Below, one piece after another: positions 7,607 to 12,618 of a stretch of DNA of 30,394 nt. Both the position numbers and the translations under genes were made by a program. How positions within the stretch are numbered: position 1 is the stretch's first letter; each line of letters starts with the position of its first letter. Origin of the DNA: Candidatus Njordarchaeota archaeon (GTDB lineage: Archaea; Asgardarchaeota; Njordarchaeia; Njordarchaeales; Njordarchaeaceae); NCBI GenBank assembly GCA_029856625.1, contig JAHKLG010000003.1, forward strand, positions 1 through 30,394, read 5' to 3'. The notes below the pieces were generated by a model that saw nothing but the letters and a program-made list of their open reading frames with translations, was not told the origin of the DNA and did no database searches.

Positions 7607-8698
7607 GTGCATAGAGAGAGGATCGTTGTGCGCATAATTGAACTTGATAGGAAAAAAGGTCTCATTACAATCAGTGTTGAGAATACAGACGACCTTTATG
7701 TTTTGTATTCCTTTATAAAGCCGGGAGATATTGTTATTGCAAAAACTTCGCGAAGAATAAAAATACGGGAGGGCGTATCCGTTCGGAAATCCATGATTCT
7801 AAAAATCGAAGTAAAAGCAGTAAGCTTTCATGAATTTGCTGAGATACTCCGGTTGCGAGGCACTATTCTTGAGGGGCCAGAACGTTTTGTATCTTTGGGA
7901 TCTTTCCATACGATTAACGTAAAAATCGGAGACACGATCACTATTATCAGGCCTAATGACCTAACTGATGCTGATCTTCAGCCTTTAAGGGAAGCCGAAA
8001 AGCTCTCCAAGTTCAAGCCTATATTACTAGTTGCTATAGAGGAAGAGGAATCTACAATAGCAGTGCTTACTTCTTATGGGCTTAAGATAATAACGAGTGT
8101 TCATAGAAGTTTGGGAAGCAAAAGCGATAGTAAGGAATATGAATCACGCTTAAGGATGCTCTTCTCAGATGTAACAAATGTCGTAATGGAAGCGATAAAG
8201 CAGTATGATCCTCAAGCAATTATCGTAGCTGGCCCGGGATTCACAAAGGAATACTTTGTTGAATTTCTAAAGATTAGATTAGATCGAAAAATACCTATCG
8301 TTATAGATTCAGTTACTAGCGGTACGGAAGCAGGGATTCAGGAAATCATTAGGAGAGGCACCCCCCAGAAAGTTTTGGCAGAGCAAAGAGTAGCTGAAGA
8401 AACAGCAAAAATAGAAGAGTTCTTAATGCACATTGGAAAAGATGATAAGCTAGCAGTATATGGTTATGAACCAGTTAAACAAGCACTTGAAATGGGAGCT
8501 GTAGATACTTTACTCTTATCGATGTCCTTAATTAATACGGTCGATTTAGAGTTAAGAAGAAAAATCTTAAAACTGGTTGAACTTGCTAAAATGACGAGGA
8601 GTAGGGTATTATTCATAAGCACTATGCATCCTGCTGGAAAACAATTCTTGCGGTTTGGTGGAATAGCCGCATTACTAAGATATCGTCTGTCCCTATAG
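7607..8698 (+). CDS. pelA: Pelota (Dom34) ribosome-rescue factor
   Basis: 363 residues. Pelota enters the A site of stalled ribosomes together with an aEF1-alpha GTPase and, with ABCE1, splits them. The N-terminal Sm-like domain is recognisable (VENTDDLYVLYSFIKPGDIVIAKTSRRIK), followed by the central domain (AIIVAGPGFTKEYF) and the C-terminal eRF1-like domain (AVYGYEPVKQALEMGAVDTLLLS, then FISTMHPAGKQFLRFGGIAALLRY). The GTG start at 7607 is forced: the codon before it is TGA. The first residues differ from the usual start, but the fold begins in register. ABCE1, its partner in recycling, is encoded 4 kb downstream. Confidence 0.94.
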   Translation: MHRERIVVRIIELDRKKGLITISVENTDDLYVLYSFIKPGDIVIAKTSRRIKIREGVSVRKSMILKIEVKAVSFHEFAEILRLRGTILEGPERFVSLGSFHTINVKIGDTITIIRPNDLTDADLQPLREAEKLSKFKPILLVAIEEEESTIAVLTSYGLKIITSVHRSLGSKSDSKEYESRLRMLFSDVTNVVMEAIKQYDPQAIIVAGPGFTKEYFVEFLKIRLDRKIPIVIDSVTSGTEAGIQEIIRRGTPQKVLAEQRVAEETAKIEEFLMHIGKDDKLAVYGYEPVKQALEMGAVDTLLLSMSLINTVDLELRRKILKLVELAKMTRSRVLFISTMHPAGKQFLRFGGIAALLRYRLSL

Positions 8699-9021
8699 CA
8701 TCATCTAGGTTGAAGTGGGCTCATTTAATATCCACGGTAGGGATTTTCCCCTGTCACTCCTTCGCCAGTGGTGCTCTCTCTGAAACTAACCTATTAAGTA
8801 TCCGGCCTAGTGAAGAAACTAGAGAGTAACTTATACCTCGGGGCCGTTAGTCTCATATTCAGGTTGCTACTAAATAACAAGACATGAGAGTTTAAAATTT
8901 CTAATGAGATAAAAGTGGTAAAATCTAGTTAAGCTTGTTAGAAAGAAAGATTTCTGCCCATAAAGAAGTATTAATAACTCTAATTAACCGAACATTAACG
9001 GAACACTTTATGGTGAAAAAA
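8699..9021. other. Intergenic region between pelota and HPS with a structured stretch
   Basis: About 320 bp without a convincing gene. The part 8732-8771 is richer in GC than its surroundings and can fold in either strand: CCACGG near 8732 pairs with CCAGTGG (8765-8771), enclosing a small AGGGATTTTCCCCT hairpin. On the minus strand the same bases include CCACTGGCGAAGGAG, loosely like an origin box. TATA-like runs lie at 8721-8731 and near 8890-8903. No canonical box C/D motifs are seen. The in-frame TTG at 8935 upstream of HPS is not used as the start (see that gene). Confidence 0.35.
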
Positions 9022-9681
9022 ATGAAAAACACTCTTCTTCAGATAGCATTGGATATCGTTGATTTGAATAGAGCCCTTGAACTAGCAAAAATCGCCGTTG
9101 AGAATGGTGCGGATATTATCGAGGCCGGAACCCCTCTTCTCCAGGCTTATGGAATCTGTAATGTTCTGCCTAGACTCTACGAAGTTGTCAGAGATCAAGC
9201 ATTATTACTAGCGGATCTCAAGATACCAGACACAGGTGAACTTTCTAGTCGATTAGCTTTTGAACATCATGCAAACATCGTGTCAGTGCTTGGATGTGCC
9301 TCTACAAAAACAATAGCTGACGCCATAAAAATGGCTAGGAGATATAATGGTCAAGTAATTGTGGATTTGATTTGCTCTACAAATGTTAGGGAGGATGTAA
9401 AAAAAGCCCTTGAACTGGGAGCCGATTACATCCTGATCCATACTGGCTTAGATCAACAAGCTAGTGGAGTAGATGTTTTAAGCCGTGTAAAAGCTTTAGC
9501 TAATCTAATTCCCGCAGGAAAACTAGCAGTAGCTGGAGGAATAAAAGTGGATAATATAGAGAATGTCTTGAGATACTCTCCCGCGATAGTAATAGTCGGT
9601 GGAGCTTTTTATAAGGCTTCTAATCCCGGAGAAGTCGTAAGAAAAATTAAGGATATTATTCATTCATATACTCCGATCTAG
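9022..9681 (+). CDS. hps: 3-hexulose-6-phosphate synthase
   Basis: 219 residues, the usual length of stand-alone HPS. A TIM-barrel aldolase of the OMP-decarboxylase superfamily that interconverts hexulose-6-phosphate with ribulose-5-phosphate and formaldehyde. In archaea lacking the oxidative pentose route it runs backwards to make pentoses. Motifs are LQIALDIVDLNRALELA, IIEAGTPLLQAYG, LLADLKIPDTG (the D-x-K-x-x-D active site), VIVDLICS, HTGLDQQASG, AVAGGI and IVIVGGAFYKASNPGE. The start ATG 9022 is chosen because GGTGA (9012-9016) lies five bases before it and the family N-terminus begins there; the longer frame from TTG 8935 adds an unmatched extension. Its partner PHI is at the far end of the window, not adjacent or fused. 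The 3' end overlaps the convergent winged-helix gene by 26 bp. Confidence 0.9.
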   Translation: MKNTLLQIALDIVDLNRALELAKIAVENGADIIEAGTPLLQAYGICNVLPRLYEVVRDQALLLADLKIPDTGELSSRLAFEHHANIVSVLGCASTKTIADAIKMARRYNGQVIVDLICSTNVREDVKKALELGADYILIHTGLDQQASGVDVLSRVKALANLIPAGKLAVAGGIKVDNIENVLRYSPAIVIVGGAFYKASNPGEVVRKIKDIIHSYTPI

Positions 9682-10105
9682 CTATTTGCTTAACTTCTAG
9701 CGGCTCTCTTAAACTATACTCCACGATCCTTCCTTGCTTCCTGGATATTAAGAATCCATTCTCTTCTAATCTTCTGAGATATGTTGAGCATGTTGAAAGT
9801 CTAATTTCTTCACCGAACATTTCCTCGTAAGCCTCTTTTGCTTCCAAACTATTGAACCACTGGCCGTATCTAAATACTGAAGAAATCGCTATTCTTAAGC
9901 GCTCATAGATAGATGTACTACTTCTTGCTCCCTCTCTTTCTCGCTGAACAACATTTTCTTTAATGCCCTCATTAGCACTTGATAACAAGCTTGACAGAAA
10001 TCTTTGCAATAACTTAAGCTGTTTCTCATTGAAATCACTACTAATGGACACCTCTAGTTCCATGTCCCCCTTGCGTAACCTAAGCTTAAGCCCCTCAGCA
10101 CTCAC
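9656..10105 (-). CDS. Winged-helix protein bordering the origin
   Basis: 149 residues, GTG start. Residues 1-40 look like a small beta-rich domain (LKLRLRKGDMELEVSISSD) followed by a helix. A polar linker (residues 45-65) leads to a C-terminal winged-helix region with a recognition helix and wing (STCSTYLRRLEENGFLISRKQGRIVEYSL). I do not recognise a named family. Its 5' end opens into the origin region, and its TATA-like box sits at 10121-10130, so it is transcribed away from the origin. Small winged-helix genes such as whiP occupy this place at one Sulfolobus origin, where no cdc6 gene is adjacent; by position this protein could be an initiator-type or origin-regulating factor. An ordinary transcription regulator is the alternative. 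Similarity to WhiP could not be tested. Confidence 0.7.
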   Translation of the reverse strand: MSAEGLKLRLRKGDMELEVSISSDFNEKQLKLLQRFLSSLLSSANEGIKENVVQREREGARSSTSIYERLRIAISSVFRYGQWFNSLEAKEAYEEMFGEEIRLSTCSTYLRRLEENGFLISRKQGRIVEYSLREPLEVKQIARSEYMNE

Positions 10106-10120
10106 TTAAGAAGCCCTCAA

Positions 10121-10130
10121 GAAGTATAAG
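10121..10130 (-). promoter_or_regulatory. TATA-like box of the winged-helix gene
   Basis: On the minus strand the bases read CTTATACTTC, 16-25 bp before the GTG start, which suits a leaderless transcript. No Shine-Dalgarno is evident. Confidence 0.4.
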
Positions 10131-10250
10131 CATAGGAGATAGTTACAAAGGAAGTATATAAACTGATGAGATACTTTGGAAACACGAAAATTCGGAGATA
10201 ACAGATTTTCCTAATCACCTATCTCTTAAATAGAAGTAGCTTATCGCTGA

Positions 10251-10272
10251 CCCTCCACATTTCTAGTGGAAC
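10251..10272 (-). repeat. ORB A, origin recognition box
   Basis: Minus strand reads GTTCCACTAGAAATGTGGAG followed by GG. It is the most divergent of the four boxes, with an interrupted G-string, and the only one left of the AT tract. Its G-string points away from that tract. Confidence 0.65.
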
Positions 10273-10367
10273 TCACTATAATTATAACTCATAAACTAAT
10301 TCCACGCATGATCTTCTGTGTTAAGTTTTCTGTAATAGTTATTTGCCGAGCCTAGCTTACTAGAACT

Positions 10368-10420
10368 GCTTTTATTAAAAATAATCTATTAATTATCATC
10401 AAATAATTAATAATAATGGG
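10368..10420. other. AT-rich tract, putative duplex-unwinding element
   Basis: About 50 bp almost without G or C (TTTTATTAAAAATAATC and then ATTAATTATCATC with AAATAATTAATAATAA), lying between ORB A and ORB B. It is the most AT-rich stretch of the intergenic region. Position and composition fit a site of first melting. Confidence 0.6.
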
Positions 10421-10507
10421 GATTCATACAGAAAAGATTTTTTCAATCAATAGTGAGTTTAACAGCGAGCTCTGAGCTATTACTTCTAATTGCAAATAAG
10501 ATTACTA

Positions 10508-10530
10508 TCTCCACTTGAAATCAAGGGGGT
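10508..10530 (+). repeat. ORB B, origin recognition box
   Basis: Plus strand reads TCTCCACTTGAAATCAAGGG and two more G then T. It has the core TCCACTTGAAA plus an uninterrupted five-G string, the closest of the four to the published ORB/mini-ORB pattern. It faces ORB C in inverted orientation. Confidence 0.8.
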
Positions 10531-10544
10531 CCTAATATTCACAT

Positions 10545-10562
10545 GTTCACAACTAAGTGAAC
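10545..10562. repeat. Palindrome centred between ORB B and ORB C
   Basis: GTTCAC-AACTAA-GTGAAC, a perfect 6-bp inverted repeat. Its midpoint (10553.5) is within one base of the midpoint between the facing ORBs B and C, so the whole 90-bp block is two-fold symmetric. Probable binding site for a dimeric protein, or a cruciform. Confidence 0.75.
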
Positions 10563-10574
10563 TCCGTTTTTTAA

Positions 10575-10597
10575 GACCCCTCATTTCCAGTGGAGAC
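10575..10597 (-). repeat. ORB C, origin recognition box
   Basis: Minus strand reads GTCTCCACTGGAAATGAGGG followed by GTC. It has a perfect CCACTGG core and a four-G string. Inverted relative to ORB B, with the G-strings of the two facing each other. Confidence 0.8.
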
Positions 10598-10656
10598 ATT
10601 CAAACTTCACAGAATGTGTTCATAATAAGTGGATCTGTGCAAGATTATGCAAATAC

Positions 10657-10730
10657 GCTGTGAAAATTGCAAAATGAAGAGATTTCATGTGAATCTTTAA
10701 GAATTGACGTTTTTCACAGCATTAGCTGTG
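10657..10730. repeat. Nested inverted repeats between ORB C and ORB D
   Basis: GCTGTGAAAA (10657-10666) is the exact inverse of TTTTCACAGC (10711-10720). The latter also forms a second hairpin with the adjoining GCTGTG (CACAGC-ATTA-GCTGTG, 10715-10730). The half-site TTCACAG occurs once more near 10606. This is a different motif from the ORBs and may be the site of a second origin-binding factor. Confidence 0.65.
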
Positions 10731-10752
10731 ATCACCTGATTTCCACTGGAGA
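10731..10752 (-). repeat. ORB D, origin recognition box
   Basis: Minus strand reads TCTCCAGTGGAAATCAGGTG followed by AT. The dyad is CCAGTGG and the G-string is interrupted by T. It ends 25 bp before the 59-bp repeat around tRNA-Leu(CAA) begins. Confidence 0.75.
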
Positions 10753-10777
10753 AATCCAGATGCTACGAATAATATAA

Positions 10778-10836
10778 AGCGAGAAAGTAGGATGGTGCGG
10801 GGGGCGGGATTCGAACCCGCGAAGGCCTGCGCCACC
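10778..10836 (-). repeat. Right arm of the perfect 59-bp inverted repeat
   Basis: Reverse complement of 7515-7573. It covers the 3' part of tRNA-Leu(CAA) from the variable arm to the CCA plus 15 bp of its 3' flank. The two arms bound a 3.2-kb segment with pelota, HPS, the winged-helix gene and the origin. Confidence 0.95.
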
Positions 10837-10896
10837 GGATCTTGAGTCTGGCCCTGTAAACAGTCCGGCCCCTTTGGCCAGCTCGGGAACCCCCGC
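10793..10896 (-). tRNA. tRNA-Leu(CAA) with a 17-nt intron after nucleotide 30
   Basis: Acceptor GCGGGGG/CCCCCGC, D arm CCC/GGG, type II variable arm, T arm GCGGG-TTCGAAT-CCCGC, encoded CCA. Removing 10848-10864 (ACTGTTTACAGGGCCAG on the minus strand) leaves CCGGA/TCCGG around CTCAAGA, anticodon CAA. A GACT repeat makes the border ambiguous between 29/30 and 33/34. Only the 30/31 choice gives an ideal bulge-helix-bulge: exon GGCC pairs with intron GGCC, three-base bulges GG^A and AG^A flank it, and the rest of the intron is a CTG-TTTA-CAG hairpin. The same position is used in tRNA-Leu(GAG). Confidence 0.94.
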
Positions 10897-10937
10897 AAGT
10901 TTGCTCAATTTTTTATGATATCATTCTTAATAGCTGA

Positions 10938-10948
10938 GATTTTTAAGA
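10938..10948 (+). promoter_or_regulatory. TATA box of the UMP kinase gene
   Basis: An AT run containing TTTTTAAG lies 21-28 bp before the ATG at 10968. It suits a leaderless transcript, as no Shine-Dalgarno precedes the start. Confidence 0.45.
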
Positions 10949-10967
10949 TTTGTTATGGTGTTCTTAA

Positions 10968-11690
10968 ATGAAGATAGTGCTGAAGATTGGGGGGTCCGTA
11001 CTTTTTCCTGGCTACGCTCCAGAAGAAAATCGTTTTTATTCTTGGGCTAATGTGATTTGTACCTTAGTGAGAGGAGGACATAAAGTTTTCGTTGTTACTG
11101 GTGGGGGGTCTATTGCTAGGGAGTATATTAATACCTTAAGGAAATTGGGTGGATCCTCGTTTGAGGGAGATCTGCTTGGTATACAAGTGGCAAGGCTGAA
11201 TGCATTTCTTCTTCTCTGTGCCTGCAAGAATTCATGTGATGTGAAAATATATCCTCAAGTAATCATGTCCGTGGATGACGTAGTTAAATTTTATGAAATA
11301 TATGATCTATTTTTCGCTGGAGGTTTTTTCCCAGGTCAATCAACGACTGGGGTTGCTGCTGAGATAGGAGAAGCTATTAGAGCTGATGTTATTTTATTTG
11401 CTACAAATGTCGATGGCGTTTATACAGCTGATCCGCATAAGAAAAGCGATGCTAAGAGAATTTCTAGAATAAGTGTAGATGAGCTAATAAGCATTGTGAA
11501 AAGCTATAGAGCGGAGGCTGGTACTTATCAGCTTATAGATCTGAGCGCATTAAAGATCATTCAGAGGGCCAAAATCCTGGCAATTGTATATAATGGAAAT
11601 GTGCCTAAAGAAACTCTTAAAATAGTGGGGCTGTTAGAGAAGAAGAATCTAGAGGAGTTAACTAAGTACGGTTCTATAATAACTCCTTAA
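10968..11690 (+). CDS. pyrH: UMP kinase (archaeal PyrH)
   Basis: 240 residues, amino-acid-kinase fold. Phosphorylates UMP to UDP for pyrimidine nucleotide supply. Visible motifs are the N-terminal LKIGGSV phosphate loop, VVTGGGSIAREYI, the UMP-site stretch FEGDLLGIQVARLNAFLL, FFAGGFFPGQSTTGVAA, TNVDGVYTADPHK and the late AGTYQLIDLSALKII, all in archaeal PyrH order. Slightly longer than the usual ~225 residues because of a short insertion after residue 15 and a longer C-terminal tail. The start is ATG 10968, positioned for a leaderless message. Convergent with the small winged-helix gene, overlapping it by 4 bp. Confidence 0.92.
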   Translation: MKIVLKIGGSVLFPGYAPEENRFYSWANVICTLVRGGHKVFVVTGGGSIAREYINTLRKLGGSSFEGDLLGIQVARLNAFLLLCACKNSCDVKIYPQVIMSVDDVVKFYEIYDLFFAGGFFPGQSTTGVAAEIGEAIRADVILFATNVDGVYTADPHKKSDAKRISRISVDELISIVKSYRAEAGTYQLIDLSALKIIQRAKILAIVYNGNVPKETLKIVGLLEKKNLEELTKYGSIITP

Positions 11691-11986
11691 TCATGTTTTT
11701 CAATTGCATTTAGCTTATTTACAAACTCGATAAGAGCCTTTACAATGGGATGATCTGTGTTTAATCGGAAAATTTTTGCTTTTTCACTAGATCCAACAAA
11801 ACGCACGATACCTAATTTTCCCAAGTTTTCTACTCGAGATGATACAGCGCTGGGAGAAGCATTAATTATTTTAGCCATCTTACTAACTGTGAAATAATCA
11901 TTTGGTCTTTTTAGCAGCTCTTCAATTATTCTTACCTGTGTAGGAGTCCTGAAAATTTGATATAATGATGCTGGCAAATTCATCAC
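11687..11986 (-). CDS. Small winged-helix transcription regulator (ArsR/MarR-like)
   Basis: 99 residues. One compact winged-helix domain: RIIEELLKRPNDYFTVSKMAKI, then the recognition helix NASPSAVSSRVENLGKLGIV and the wing RFVGSSEKAKIFRLN, followed by a C-terminal helix that could mediate dimers. No ligand or metal motif (no Cys) is seen, so the signal is unknown. GTG 11986 and ATG 11983 are both possible starts. It is divergent from the acetyltransferase/ABCE1 pair with a 44-bp shared promoter region and could act on that pair or on itself; this is an inference from position. Confidence 0.75.
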   Translation of the reverse strand: MMNLPASLYQIFRTPTQVRIIEELLKRPNDYFTVSKMAKIINASPSAVSSRVENLGKLGIVRFVGSSEKAKIFRLNTDHPIVKALIEFVNKLNAIEKHD

Positions 11987-12030
11987 CGTTAAAATATCTT
12001 TTTTCTTAGTGATTATAGAGGTGTATCTTT

Positions 12031-12618
12031 TTGGAAATTAAAAAATACCACGTAAAGTTAAAGCTAGACAATATTCTCTTTAGGAACTGTGAATTTGAAG
12101 ACATTCCTCATGTAATGTATGTTAACAGGGCTACGCTTCCAGAGAATTACTCCCGCTATACATTTCTAGCTATATGGCGCTTGTATAGGGATATGTTTTT
12201 TGTCGCCATAGATTTAATCAGTGACAAAATCGTTGGTTATGTGATGAATAAGGTAGATACGGGCCCCTCCTTTTTTGACAAACGGAAAGTGGTTAGTAAA
12301 GGTCATGTATTCTCTGTTGGTGTTTTGAAAGAGTATAGACGACGGGGCATAGCCACATGTTTAATGGCTCTAGCTTTTAAAGCAATGAAGCAAAGGAGAT
12401 TACATGAAGTCTTTCTCGAAGTGAGAGTCAGTAACATACCAGCTATAAAGCTTTACGAAAAAATTGGGATGAGAATTATCGGGCGTATAAAACGTTATTA
12501 TGCGGACGGTGAGGATGCATATATAATGGCTGCTCTCATGGATGATGTAATTGATTTTGCTGAGAATGTGATTGATTATCTTGTTAAGAACTCCAAGGTG
12601 GTGTTAAGTAATGGATAA
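12031..12618 (+). CDS. GNAT-family protein N-alpha-acetyltransferase (Ard1/RimI-like)
   Basis: 195 residues. Acetyl-CoA-dependent N-terminal acetylation of proteins is the expected activity. The acetyl-CoA motif A is VGVLKEYRRRGIATCLM, followed by the RimI/Ard1 stretch LEVRVSNIPAIKLYEKIGM and the C-terminal KRYYADGEDAYIMA, a signature of archaeal Ard1-type enzymes. The TTG start at 12031 has GAGGTG (12018-12023) upstream. A hydrophilic tail of about 35 residues extends beyond the fold. The gene overlaps the ABCE1 start by 8 bp, so the two should be translated from one message. Confidence 0.87.
   Translation: MEIKKYHVKLKLDNILFRNCEFEDIPHVMYVNRATLPENYSRYTFLAIWRLYRDMFFVAIDLISDKIVGYVMNKVDTGPSFFDKRKVVSKGHVFSVGVLKEYRRRGIATCLMALAFKAMKQRRLHEVFLEVRVSNIPAIKLYEKIGMRIIGRIKRYYADGEDAYIMAALMDDVIDFAENVIDYLVKNSKVVLSNG

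Larger units (their letters stand above)
10251..10752. other. oriC: Predicted chromosomal replication origin
   Basis: The gene-free stretch 10106-10792 contains four copies of one element matching the archaeal origin recognition box: a CCACTGG-type half-dyad, GAAAT, then a G-string. They lie at 10251-10272 (-), 10508-10530 (+), 10575-10597 (-) and 10731-10752 (-). Between the first and second lies an almost pure A+T tract (10368-10420) that could be the unwinding element. Two further palindrome classes occur on the right side. ORBs of this form are bound by Orc1/Cdc6 proteins. No orc1/cdc6 gene is in the window, but a winged-helix gene borders the region on the left and tRNA-Leu(CAA) on the right, and replication genes (priS, polB, reverse gyrase) lie within 14 kb. 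The call rests on sequence pattern; firing is not shown. Confidence 0.8.

Noticed and set aside
8935..9021. N-terminal extension of HPS from TTG 8935
   Set aside because: The extra 29 residues match nothing in the family, and the ATG at 9022 has an ideal GGTGA ribosome site.
10160..10250. Box C/D sRNA starting at CTGATGAG near 10163
   Set aside because: The C box lacks the leading purine, the next CTGA is 80 nt away and there is no internal D'/C' pair.
10251..10752. CRISPR array or remnant
   Set aside because: The repeated element is short, occurs on both strands and has irregular spacing (about 67 to 257 bp). The dyad plus G-string identifies it as ORBs.
7515..10836. Integrated mobile element with tRNA attachment sites
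   Set aside because: Integration leaves direct repeats and usually an integrase gene. Here the repeat is inverted and the enclosed genes are core archaeal genes.
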